Shown in pieces: positions 8,716 to 17,403 of a stretch of DNA of 64,000 bases. Both the position numbers and the translations under genes were made by a program. Under the pieces are notes generated by a model, which worked only from the letters and a program-made list of their open reading frames with translations, did not search any database and had not been told where the DNA came from. This DNA comes from Tritrichomonas musculus. Lineage: Eukaryota; Parabasalia; Tritrichomonadida; Tritrichomonadidae. The first letter of the stretch is position 1; each line of letters opens with the position of its first letter. The DNA is taken from contig JAPFFF010000014.1 in NCBI GenBank assembly GCA_039105265.1, positions 868,001 to 932,000 on the forward strand. Direction: 5' to 3'.

Positions 8716-11700
8716 TTACTTGAATTGAACTGTCCTGGTAAATTGTGGTAATGTAACTTGTTGAAATGTCTTTGTCTTTCTGAAGCAGTTGCAACCGTCA
8801 GTTAAGTTAAACGTGATTGCTTCACCATGATACATACGTTCATACAACTCTTCAACGGTGATGTTCATGCGTTTGCACTTGTTAATGATGCATTGCTTTG
8901 GTATTGATTTCATTCTAATGTGATAGTCTTCATTACCATGTTCATCAACGAGTATATCAAGATATGACTTCTTACCTAATGCAATGAGCTTACGTGAGTG
9001 TATCTTACCAACTGCACCTGGGAATACATCGAAGTCACAATGAAACTGTGTCATATCACTGCCAATTAAGTCTTTACCATATGTTGCTTTGAATAGAGCA
9101 GCTAACTTATCAACATCATCTTCATTTAAGTGCATGCTATCAGTATCTTGGTAGTATATTGCTATGTCATTCTGTTCAGCGAGTGTCATGACTTGATTCA
9201 TGATGTGTTTACTCCATGATAACACTGATGCACCAAACTGTGGTAGGTTGTAGTGTTTATTGATTGGTTTAATCATCTTAACGAATACTTTATTACCACC
9301 ATTGTCAACAACCTCTTTGATGTAGTTGTATTTGCGATAAATGAATGGTATGATATCATCTCTGTTAATAATCTTGACTTCATCTGTGATTGGCTTTAAT
9401 ATTGACTTGCCATAGATTGAGTTGAGTAACAACTTGATGGTCTTCTCAAGTGGGTTATGTTCACGCTTGTATGTTTTTCGTAACTCGAATAGTGTATCAA
9501 TGAATGTGTTGATGGATGAATTGAAACCATCATTGAAGTAGTAACCACGTAAGAATTCATATTCAATATCATAAGCTGCAATCAAATCAATCAAACCAAT
9601 CTTGTCAATATAGAAGTGGTCAACTGGTTGGTTGCAAAACAGTTTAGTGCCTTCTTCATTGCGTATGAATACCTGACCAAACCTATATGGGTTAGTTGAC
9701 TTACACTTTATGTGTTTGATGTTGATCTCAATGAAGAACGTATCATAACACATGAGTTGATCGTGAGTTGTGTTTGATGGTATAACTTGTGGTTTACCCT
9801 TTGGTATGCCTGGCATGATGTGCATAGCTGATGGATATAAGCTGACTGCATCGAAGTCCTGTATCTTACCTTCAACATATTGCTTCTCATTGTTAGCTGT
9901 CATTGTTCTACCACCACTAACACAACGTTGGATGAAGTTCTGTGGCTTGCCTGATAGTGTGAAGCAGTCTTTAGTGCAACCATATGTGCGTGCGAAGTCG
10001 TAGCCGATTGCACTGATTGATATGTACTGGTTAATGCCTGGGAATTTGTTGTTAGCTTTCTTGAACACTTCATTGAGGTCATGATCAAACTTACGTATAC
10101 CATTAGCGAGTGTGATGCAGTCATGTTCACAGTAGAATTGAGCATACTTCATAATATCAATCATGTGTGTGGTTTCATCATATGACTCAGCTACTTTAGC
10201 ATTGATGAGTAGTTGTAAGTAAGCTTGATCGAGTTCAGATGCTGACATATCATCAATGTGTTCGTTGCGATATTGATCTTTGAATTCATCGAATGATATC
10301 ACCTTACGTTTGATGTTAGCTGCTGTGTATAGTTTGTATGGCATGATTTCTTTATGTACATTGAGATTGAACATGTTACCGAACTGTGATAGTGGCGCTG
10401 GTATGAGTGAGTAACTGTCACGGAATGTTAAACGCTTAGTTATGTTCTTAGTTACATATGTATGTTTGACTTTATCCCACTGTTTGATGGGTATGTATTG
10501 TTTCATGACTGCTTGTAAGATGGTACCACCACGTTTAATGACACTAGCCTTCCAACCTGGTTCGTTGATGAAGAAACATACGTCATACTTAAGATTGTGG
10601 AAGTAAATCAATGAGTGATTGGGTAGATCATTTAAGAATCGTTTTGCAATGTCATCACCAGTGTATGGCTCTTTACATTTAACACCATCGTACACACAGC
10701 ATAAGTATGGTTGGTGTGGTGATACAGTTACGTCTGTTTCAAAGTCAGCGTAGTAAACTGCTTTCCATGGTGTAATATGTTTGGCATTAGATGATTCTTC
10801 TTTACAATATAACGTTTCATCATAGTCGAGTTCAATGTAATCATTCAAATGGTTGTCATACTCACAGGTTGTTAATATGTTTTGCTCACATTGATTAATC
10901 TCACGAAAGCAGTTGCATTCAAACATCTTGCGGAATACCTTAGTGAAATCATTACCTGTCCAATCAGCAGTGGTGTAAAGTGGATAGCCTGTTTGATTAA
11001 CTCCTCTGATGTGAAATCGTTTTTCAACTGGAATGTCAGCATGCTTTTCATCAAGTTCATCTCTATGTTCAATGTAATAGGTGGTGATTGGCAACTTCTC
11101 ATTGTTATCAATCATGAAATGGTCTTTGTATAATAGCAACCTAACCACTCTATCAGCAGTCACATTACTGTTCTTATGTGTGTCAATGCTTAAGTGTTTT
11201 TGATGTTTAACATCACGTGATTCATCAATGCGATATACAATGAAGTGGCATTTCATTTCACTAGCTATTTTGAGTATCATATTGATGGGTACTGAACGTG
11301 TGTGTATCATACCACGTAACATGTCAATCTCATCTTTAGTGAATACACCTGACTGAATGCATGCATATACGAAGCAGTTGTCAGTATAGTTTTTGGCATC
11401 GACCTCGTGAAAGATCTGATAACGTGATAAGTCAAGTGATGGGATGAGGTTAATGTATGGAAAGAATGCACCATCATATGAGTTGCGGAATGAATCAACT
11501 GTTGCAACATCAACATATTCACCATTAATCTTCTCTTGAAATACTGTTTTACCATTGCGTTTAGTTAACTTATAGAAGGTAACAACAAACTTAACTGGGA
11601 TGTAATCAGCATTAACTTCTGGATCAGTATCAGAACCGAACTGTTCAACTGTAATGTTACCAAGTATTCCATCAATTACTTCATCAATAGTTAACTCATT

Positions 11701-13356
11701 GTTTATTGGAAAGGATTTTATATGTCTATCTTCATTATCATAACTTAATACACTTGCTGTGGGAAAGCGTGATCTGTTATCGCGAATATATCTCAACACT
11801 TGTATGAATGCATGTTGTGTTTCAATGTTGTTATCAATATTAACTTCGAATGCATCGTGATTGTTAGCAGCAGTCATCATACGTTCCAACTCATCTTGAT
11901 ACTTAGTTTCATCGTAGTAGTGGTCTCCATACAAGCGTTCAGCTGCATCCATAAGTGAAAGAATGAATTCATCATCATTGTATTGGTCATCATCAATCAT
12001 TTGTAGAGTGTTAATAATCGTGGATGTAGCTATGAATGTGAATGGTGTATATTCAATAACGGCATTGGTAAGATCTGTTACGTGTTCAACATCATTATTT
12101 ACAGTGGTGACATCAACATCATTCGTAGTGGCTTCGTAATCATCAACTAGGATTAACTTCTGATCATCATCTGAATCGAAATCAATAATATCATATGGTG
12201 GCATTATGTAATTACGACGGTATAACGTAAGTGAACCGCCTTTCTCAATGATAGTGATGGCATGTTTGTTGTCATCATCGTATTGATATGTTTCAACAGC
12301 AGCAATATCAAAGGTTTCAATCTCAAGGTCTGGTTCGTATTTGGACTCAGCATAGAGTTTAACGTCAATAACATCGCCTGTTTCACGTACTACCTTGTGT
12401 AGTTCAAACTTAACATCATTACCATCATCATCTTGTCCGACTTCATCAAAACAATCATCTTCAACTTCATAATCACATACTTCAATGTCGATGATGTTAC
12501 CATTGCTATCATATGTAACTTCACATGGTTTAACGTCAATAGTACAATACTCAACTGATTCATCGACGAAATCAATAGCATTAACATTAACAATCGTCAA
12601 CTTAGCGTGTTCATCAATGGGTTCGTCAACGAAATCAATAGCATCAACATATTCAATCATCAACTTGGCATGTTCATCAATGGGTTCAACTACTTCTTCA
12701 CTGTGTGTGGCGTTATTAAGTGGTTCATCAACTAGTTCAATAGCGTTAACATCATCATCGTCATATGATGCAGACTCTTCGCGGTGAAGGTTTTCAGCTC
12801 CATCCATGAGTGAAAGAATGGATTGAATCATATAATAGTATGCAACGCGTTGAGCTATATCAACAAATTGCGAACAAACATAACCATCACATTCATGTTC
12901 AACATTAACATAGTCAACTTCATGATATTCATAGTAGTCATCATCAGCTGATGTAAACTTATCATCATATGGTGGTAACTCTTTAGGTGTTGCTTTGATA
13001 TCAATAACTTCACCAGTTTCACGTACTACTTTATGTAATTCAACCTTAACATAATAACCATCATCATCACATGCGGTTATGAAATCTGATTCACTAACTT
13101 CATAATCACATACTTTAACTTCGACAATGGTACCGTCACTATCAAATCTAACGTCACATGGCTTGATGTCAATAGTAACATTATGTAAGTCAACTGTATC
13201 AGAAGCAAGCTCTTCATCATGTTGTGTGGACTCTTCATTGTTAAGTGATTCTTCATCATCATTGTTAAGTGCATCATGCATCATCGTCATCGTTAAGTGG
13301 TGCATCGTCATCGTTAAGTGGTGCATCATCGTCATCAAATATGGGTTCTTCTTCAT
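8716..13356 (-). CDS. Protein-primed family B DNA polymerase of the Polinton (1546 aa)
   Basis: The polymerase replicates the element from a protein primer. Exonuclease motifs are ExoI YADFETD (about residue 867), ExoII HNLKYD (about 920) and ExoIII YCEHDC (about 1077). Polymerase motifs are A with DFDAVSLYPS (about 1167), B with LLLNSIYGKS (about 1312), and C with YQDTDS (about 1402), followed by the KKSYLD segment. All catalytic acidic residues visible in these motifs are present. Upstream, residues about 655-755 hold a DNCFVYAC...DHFMID pattern resembling an OTU-like cysteine protease fold (inference). The first 500 residues are acidic and repetitive and include a duplicated module of about 65 residues (KPCDVRFDSDG versus KPCEVTYDSNG; HKVVRETG in both). 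Family polymerases are usually 1000-1300 aa, so the excess is in this N-terminal part. The 5' end overlaps an acidic frame at 13274-13762. Confidence 0.95.
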   Translation of the reverse strand: MKKNPYLMTMMHHLTMTMHHLTMTMMHDALNNDDEESLNNEESTQHDEELASDTVDLHNVTIDIKPCDVRFDSDGTIVEVKVCDYEVSESDFITACDDDGYYVKVELHKVVRETGEVIDIKATPKELPPYDDKFTSADDDYYEYHEVDYVNVEHECDGYVCSQFVDIAQRVAYYYMIQSILSLMDGAENLHREESASYDDDDVNAIELVDEPLNNATHSEEVVEPIDEHAKLMIEYVDAIDFVDEPIDEHAKLTIVNVNAIDFVDESVEYCTIDVKPCEVTYDSNGNIIDIEVCDYEVEDDCFDEVGQDDDGNDVKFELHKVVRETGDVIDVKLYAESKYEPDLEIETFDIAAVETYQYDDDNKHAITIIEKGGSLTLYRRNYIMPPYDIIDFDSDDDQKLILVDDYEATTNDVDVTTVNNDVEHVTDLTNAVIEYTPFTFIATSTIINTLQMIDDDQYNDDEFILSLMDAAERLYGDHYYDETKYQDELERMMTAANNHDAFEVNIDNNIETQHAFIQVLRYIRDNRSRFPTASVLSYDNEDRHIKSFPINNELTIDEVIDGILGNITVEQFGSDTDPEVNADYIPVKFVVTFYKLTKRNGKTVFQEKINGEYVDVATVDSFRNSYDGAFFPYINLIPSLDLSRYQIFHEVDAKNYTDNCFVYACIQSGVFTKDEIDMLRGMIHTRSVPINMILKIASEMKCHFIVYRIDESRDVKHQKHLSIDTHKNSNVTADRVVRLLLYKDHFMIDNNEKLPITTYYIEHRDELDEKHADIPVEKRFHIRGVNQTGYPLYTTADWTGNDFTKVFRKMFECNCFREINQCEQNILTTCEYDNHLNDYIELDYDETLYCKEESSNAKHITPWKAVYYADFETDVTVSPHQPYLCCVYDGVKCKEPYTGDDIAKRFLNDLPNHSLIYFHNLKYDVCFFINEPGWKASVIKRGGTILQAVMKQYIPIKQWDKVKHTYVTKNITKRLTFRDSYSLIPAPLSQFGNMFNLNVHKEIMPYKLYTAANIKRKVISFDEFKDQYRNEHIDDMSASELDQAYLQLLINAKVAESYDETTHMIDIMKYAQFYCEHDCITLANGIRKFDHDLNEVFKKANNKFPGINQYISISAIGYDFARTYGCTKDCFTLSGKPQNFIQRCVSGGRTMTANNEKQYVEGKIQDFDAVSLYPSAMHIMPGIPKGKPQVIPSNTTHDQLMCYDTFFIEINIKHIKCKSTNPYRFGQVFIRNEEGTKLFCNQPVDHFYIDKIGLIDLIAAYDIEYEFLRGYYFNDGFNSSINTFIDTLFELRKTYKREHNPLEKTIKLLLNSIYGKSILKPITDEVKIINRDDIIPFIYRKYNYIKEVVDNGGNKVFVKMIKPINKHYNLPQFGASVLSWSKHIMNQVMTLAEQNDIAIYYQDTDSMHLNEDDVDKLAALFKATYGKDLIGSDMTQFHCDFDVFPGAVGKIHSRKLIALGKKSYLDILVDEHGNEDYHIRMKSIPKQCIINKCKRMNITVEELYERMYHGEAITFNLTDGCNCFRKTKTFQQVTLPQFTRTVQFK

Positions 13357-13640
13357 CCGATGCTAGCTCGTCATCATCAAGTGGGGTTGCATCATCATCG
13401 TTAAGTGATGCATCATCGTCTTCGTTAAGTGGTGTTGCAATGGTAGCATCATCATCGTCAAATATAAGTTCAACATCATCGTTAAGTGATGCATCATCAT
13501 CGTTAAGTGGTGTTGCAATGGTAGCATCATCATCGTCAAATATAAGTTCAACATCATCGTCTTCGTCAAGTGATGCGGTATCGTCATCGTCAAATATGAG
13601 TTCAACATCATCGTCAAGTGGTGTATCAATGTTATCGTAT
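13269..13640. repeat. Coding minisatellite rich in CATCATCGT units
   Basis: Tandem, imperfect units built from (CATCATCGT)(TAAGTGGTG) blocks, with one longer block carrying GCAATGGTAGCATC present twice (near 13437 and 13514). It lies at the 5' end of the polymerase gene and inside the acidic frame, where it reads as runs of Asp. Strand-complementary readings give poly-Ser frames that are not genes. Confidence 0.8.
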
Positions 13641-13762
13641 GATGGGATGACGTCATTACTATGTTCGGATATGATGAGTGAGTCGTTATCAATGTATGTG
13701 GTTGTGTCCTCATCATAAGTGCAGTTTTCAATTGCGATTAATTCGGATATGGCGAATGGCAT
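13274..13762 (-). CDS. Acidic repeat-rich Polinton frame (162 aa)
   Basis: An ATG-started frame (MPFAISELIAIENCTYDEDT) that becomes almost entirely Asp, Glu, Leu and Asn in repeated units such as VELIFDDDDA. It overlaps the start of the polymerase gene by 83 bp. No folded domain is expected. It could encode a short acidic protein, or be merely the 5' part of the coding region; this is not resolved. Its repeats match the coding minisatellite. Confidence 0.45.
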   Translation of the reverse strand: MPFAISELIAIENCTYDEDTTTYIDNDSLIISEHSNDVIPSYDNIDTPLDDDVELIFDDDDTASLDEDDDVELIFDDDDATIATPLNDDDASLNDDVELIFDDDDATIATPLNEDDDASLNDDDATPLDDDELASDEEEPIFDDDDAPLNDDDAPLNDDDDA

Positions 13763-13868
13763 TTGTATGGTGATAAAAAAATTGACACGCTAAAAAATTA
13801 GGGTGAGCTTAATTGAAAAAAAAGTAGTGTGTTTACAGTTGAACCATGTTATGTGAACCGTTGTGTGA

Positions 13869-14025
13869 CGTGATATGTGGCGTGTGACATGAGGTGATGA
13901 CATGAGGTGATGACATGAGTTTAACGTGAGGTGATAACATGAGGTGGTGACATGAGTTTAACGTGAGGTGATAACATGAGGTGGTGACATGAGGTGGCGA
14001 CATGAGGTGGCGACATGAGGTTTCA
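13869..14025. repeat. Subterminal minisatellite (GACATGAGGTG family)
   Basis: Tandem imperfect 11-12 bp units of the type GACATGAGGTGG, within which a larger unit of about 36 bp (containing GAGTTTAACGTGAGG) is repeated twice around 13915-13985. It is noncoding, between the acidic frame and the presumed right end of the Polinton; subterminal tandem repeats are common in this family. Confidence 0.85.
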
Positions 14026-14076
14026 CATTGAAAGTGCTATGATCTAGAAATGTCAATAGGTATGGAGTTTCATCTT

Positions 14077-14154
14077 AAGGGGGGCAGATGATACGTAGTA
14101 TCAGACGCCACCCTTAGGGTATCTACTTATTCAAATCTATACGTTATAGATTTG
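14077..14154. repeat. Cluster of three hairpins at the presumed Polinton/host boundary
   Basis: First, an imperfect 18-bp stem, with 14 pairs and loop GTA, spans 14077-14115 (AAGGG...TGATAC with GTATCA...CCCTT). Second, the palindrome ACCCTTAGGGT lies at 14110-14120. Third, a perfect 10-bp inverted repeat, CAAATCTATA (14132-14141) with TATAGATTTG (14145-14154), has a 3-nt loop. Right of this cluster the sequence becomes typically AT-rich host DNA. Confidence 0.7.
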
Positions 14155-14155
14155 C

Positions 14156-15147
14156 TTTGCATTCACATGATTTTAAATAAAAAATGGAATGAAATTGATA
14201 TTACAGAGTTTCTAGAAAAAATCTTTATTGGCAATATATATATATATAAAAGATCGACGACCAAAAAAACTAAAAGAACAAAAAGTTAAACATGAGAACA
14301 ATAGTTATAATACAAATGAATTTACCTTTGGTTAAAGTGGGCTTCAAGATTGGTTAAAGTTATGATGATCCAAATGATAGACTTGTTAATCATCCATACT
14401 GACAATGAAAAATTAAGTCAGGAATTACTCAATAAACGAGGTATTTATTATCAGTTTATATAAAAACTATTTAAAACAAAATAACAATTAATTTTTTAAA
14501 TTTGCTTAGTTTTTGTTGTAATGCATTGTGTTTGGGAAACTGTTCTGTAGCTCGAGCATTCTTAATTTCTCCTCGGATGTAATTGTTTGATCGTTGGCGG
14601 ATATGAGTAGGTTAATAATATCTGGAATGAAAAATATAAATAAATTTAATTAAAATTTTGCTTTCCTTCATCAACTACAAAGTAAAAATATGGTCGTTTA
14701 TTCTTTCTCAAAAAGTTTCTGAACGATCGTCATTCTTCTCAATTCATAGAGAGAGATTTTCTTATATGCAATACCTTACTCTGAACGCTAGAAAATTAAA
14801 GGAGTATTCAAAATTAAGAGTATGAATAATGATTTTGATTAAACTCTTGAGATAAATATACTAATCTCCAGAAAGCAGCTTTTTGCTCATTTTCGATTTA
14901 TCTCAATCGAAAATTATATTTTATTTTACAAAAATTATTAATTTATCATTCTTTTTTTTACTGTGTTTACATTTAAAAAAAGATCAACATCATCATATCA
15001 TTATTTGAGTTGAATAAAAAATGTTTCTCAATATTTATTTCATGTCAACTTTTTCAGATGTTGTTGATATTTTTGATATGAATATTTATGAGTAAAAAAA
15101 TTTACATTATTTAAATAATTAAGTATTTATTTCACCATTTTATTCAA
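14156..15147. other. AT-rich spacer between Polinton and PFK-like gene
   Basis: About 1 kb, mostly A/T with TA and T runs. On the minus strand near 14517-14634 there is a short coding-like stretch of about 39 codons (containing EEKLRMLELQ) ending in a stop. It has no start and no partner exon, so it may be a gene remnant. Nothing else is recognised. Confidence 0.5.
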
Positions 15148-16125
15148 ATGAAAAGAATAGGTGTTCTATCTGCTGGAACAGACAACCCTGGAATTAACTG
15201 CGCAATCAGAGCAATTACTAGATCAGCACTTCATAAAGGCTATGAAGTTTTTGCTGTGCATCATGGATTTAGAGGCCTTGTTGAAGATCATTTGGAACGA
15301 TTAACAACTCGTTCTGTTAGTGGTATTATTGGAAAACCAGGAGCTTTTATTGGATCATCAATTGCATCATATATTAAAACACCAATTCAACTACAAACCG
15401 CCCTTAACAATATGAACAAAAGATCAATTGATAATTTAATCGTTATCGGTGGAAGTGGTTCTTTTAAAGAATCCACCAAATTTGTTGAAAAAGGAAAACA
15501 TGTCATTGGTATTCCATCAACAGTTCAAGATGATATTGTCGGTACTGATATTTGCCTTGGTGTTGATTCTTGCGTTAATACGATTATGGAATGCGTAGAT
15601 CATATCAGAAGTTGTGATTCATCAAGAAACAGAAGCTTTCTTGTTGAAGTTGTTGGTATAGAATCTGGATCTATCGCTTTAAGATCTGGAATTGTCACAG
15701 GATGTGAATTTGTTTTAACACCTGACAAGTCTTTAACCACCAAAAAGGAACTTGAAGATCTTGCGCACCAAATCGAAAAAGTAACTCAAGCAGGGAAAAC
15801 GCAATGCATTTGCATTATTTCAAAAGGATGGAAACCAGGCATTAAGGCTCTCAGCCAATGTCTTTCTGATATTGGCGAATCTGATCTTCACGTCCGTGAA
15901 ACTATTCTTGGCCACCTTATGAGAGGAGGACAACCAACAGCTTATGATAGAATTCTTGGGACTTATTTCGGAAATGCTGCAACAAAAGCTATTGTTGATG
16001 GTCATACATCCGAATTTGTAGCATTACAAGGCAATAAAATAGTAATGGTTCCATTTGAAAAAACAATTGGAGCTTTTCGTTCTACAGAAAACCTTGAGAC
16101 ACTTTTCAACAACACAAATCTCTAA
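15148..16125 (+). CDS. Short phosphofructokinase homologue, predicted catalytically dead
   Basis: The 325 residues align end to end with short bacterial ATP-PFKs, and numbering nearly coincides with E. coli PfkA. Fold landmarks are present: TDNPGIN near the N-terminus, IGGSGSF at 100-106, VGTD at 131-134, and ETILGHLMRGGQP. The residues for phosphoryl transfer are not: positions equivalent to Arg72, Asp103, the catalytic base Asp127 (TVQDD instead of TIDND), Arg171 and Glu222 are Ile, Ser, Gln, Ile and Lys. Fructose-phosphate contacts equivalent to Arg162, Arg243, His249 and Arg252 are kept. In Trichomonas vaginalis, short ATP-PFK-type proteins were found in hydrogenosomes although PPi-PFK carries glycolysis. 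This protein is likely a sugar-phosphate-binding pseudoenzyme or partner subunit (inference). No N-terminal targeting extension is visible. Confidence 0.9.
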   Translation: MKRIGVLSAGTDNPGINCAIRAITRSALHKGYEVFAVHHGFRGLVEDHLERLTTRSVSGIIGKPGAFIGSSIASYIKTPIQLQTALNNMNKRSIDNLIVIGGSGSFKESTKFVEKGKHVIGIPSTVQDDIVGTDICLGVDSCVNTIMECVDHIRSCDSSRNRSFLVEVVGIESGSIALRSGIVTGCEFVLTPDKSLTTKKELEDLAHQIEKVTQAGKTQCICIISKGWKPGIKALSQCLSDIGESDLHVRETILGHLMRGGQPTAYDRILGTYFGNAATKAIVDGHTSEFVALQGNKIVMVPFEKTIGAFRSTENLETLFNNTNL

Positions 16126-16307
16126 TGAATAAAGTAAATTTTACAATAAATGATCATTATATTGACATATCATTTTTTTTTTTTTAAATCAAATGAAACT
16201 GTTCTCAATTTATGGCAATCATTACACACTTAAAATATATAATCCTCTATATTTTAATCTTTTTTTTTTTTTTTTTGTGAGATGTACGTTAAATCGATTA
16301 ATAGAAA

Positions 16308-17192
16308 ATGAATGCAAAAGAGATTGCACTTTCAAAACAAGAATTAATAAGCTATTCGCTATCACAAAGTGATTCAAATTTAGTTTTTGATTTTTCCAGA
16401 ATTCCGAATAAACAAAGTGACAAGGTTTTAGCAACACTAATTCGTGAATCAAAAAATGGAGTTAGGGCACTTACACTTTGCTTAGATTCATATTATGAAT
16501 TTTATGATCTTACATCATCTTTTAAACCAAATTTCAGGACACTTCAAGCAGTTAAACATGAACCATCATCTCTAGCAAATTCAGCTTTTCGAAGAGACAA
16601 AACTGCAATTCAATCTATTGTAATTGCTCTTAAATATATTTTATCTCGAGCACAATGCCTTGAACATTTAGGTTTCAGAAATATTCCATTTGATTCACGA
16701 CAGCTTGTTGAAATAGGAAAATCTCTTGAAAAATCTGTTTCTTTAAAATCTTTATCGTTCGACAATGTTCAATTGTATGATGATGGCTTTACAATTATTG
16801 CCAAATCAATCAGGAAATTAAAAATGGTTCGATTAGAGTGCAGAAATTGCAATTTAACCGATTCTTCATCCGCATCAATTAAAATGCTTCTTAATTACTA
16901 TTCTGTGAATTCTGTAGGAACTAGAAGATCCAAAAAAACATCCAAAGTTGAATTTACTGATAATATGTCTTTTCAGGTATTAGATTTAAGATACAATTCT
17001 TTTTCATACAGACTTTTACTCGAAATTGGTGATGTTTTATCTATAGTTCCTCTTAAAGTTCTTGACATTCGCTACAATCAATTGATAGATTCCAAAATAG
17101 CATCAAACATGAAATCAGCAATTCATGGACTTGATGTTCGTGTTAATTCACAACAAACATCAAGAATGGGATATCAAGATGGCTTCTTTTAG
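16308..17192 (+). CDS. CEP78-like leucine-rich repeat protein
   Basis: The 294-aa protein consists of ribonuclease-inhibitor-type LRRs from about residue 100 onward (LEHLGFRNIPF, LKSLSFDNVQLYDDGF, MVRLECRNCNLTD, VLDLRYNSF, VLDIRYNQLID). The order and spacing, including a basic insert after 'IKMLLNYY' (RRSKKTSK) and the terminal 'VLDIR.N.LID' repeat, resemble the N-terminal LRR domain of centrosomal protein CEP78. The C-terminal coiled coil of animal CEP78 is absent. In other protists this family is linked to basal bodies, which trichomonads possess. The ATG follows a long T run at 16255-16276. A generic RNI-type LRR protein is the alternative. Confidence 0.65.
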   Translation: MNAKEIALSKQELISYSLSQSDSNLVFDFSRIPNKQSDKVLATLIRESKNGVRALTLCLDSYYEFYDLTSSFKPNFRTLQAVKHEPSSLANSAFRRDKTAIQSIVIALKYILSRAQCLEHLGFRNIPFDSRQLVEIGKSLEKSVSLKSLSFDNVQLYDDGFTIIAKSIRKLKMVRLECRNCNLTDSSSASIKMLLNYYSVNSVGTRRSKKTSKVEFTDNMSFQVLDLRYNSFSYRLLLEIGDVLSIVPLKVLDIRYNQLIDSKIASNMKSAIHGLDVRVNSQQTSRMGYQDGFF

Positions 17193-17403
17193 TTTTTTTA
17201 TATTCTATGAAGCAATAATTTTGTTTTATATTGTATATTTGTATGTTATTAAATTATAGAAATATATTTTTGTTACTAGTAAGAATACTTTATTTATATT
17301 CGAATATATTTTTAAAAGAAAAACAATATTTGAAGAATTAGAGGTATCATATTCATGTTTAATAATATAAAAAATAATATATTACAAAAAATTACATGGG
17401 AAT

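Larger units (their letters stand above)
1..14155. mobile_element. Maverick/Polinton element, right-hand part (continues beyond window start)
   Basis: The family call rests on a protein-primed family B DNA polymerase gene (8716-13356) together with a very large structural-type protein, a candidate minor-capsid-like gene and a small basic DNA-binding protein, in the compact strand-switching layout of Mavericks. Base composition is visibly less AT-rich than in the host genes to the right, and codon use differs. The integrase, packaging ATPase, adenain-like protease and major capsid genes of the family are not visible and should lie left of position 1. The right end is not fixed: the change in composition and a hairpin cluster place it between about 14030 and 14160, and the matching inverted repeat and target duplication lie outside the window. 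Long open frames suggest a young copy, mostly whole, with at most one or two possible breaks. Confidence 0.85.

Noticed and set aside
13269-13718. Plus-strand poly-Ser frame
   Set aside because: Antisense reading of the Asp-rich coding repeat.
14517-14634. Coding-like minus-strand stretch preceded by a TTCATTCCAG that looks like a 3' splice site
   Set aside because: No matching first exon, no fixed trichomonad branch/acceptor motif, and no family match; kept only as a possible remnant.
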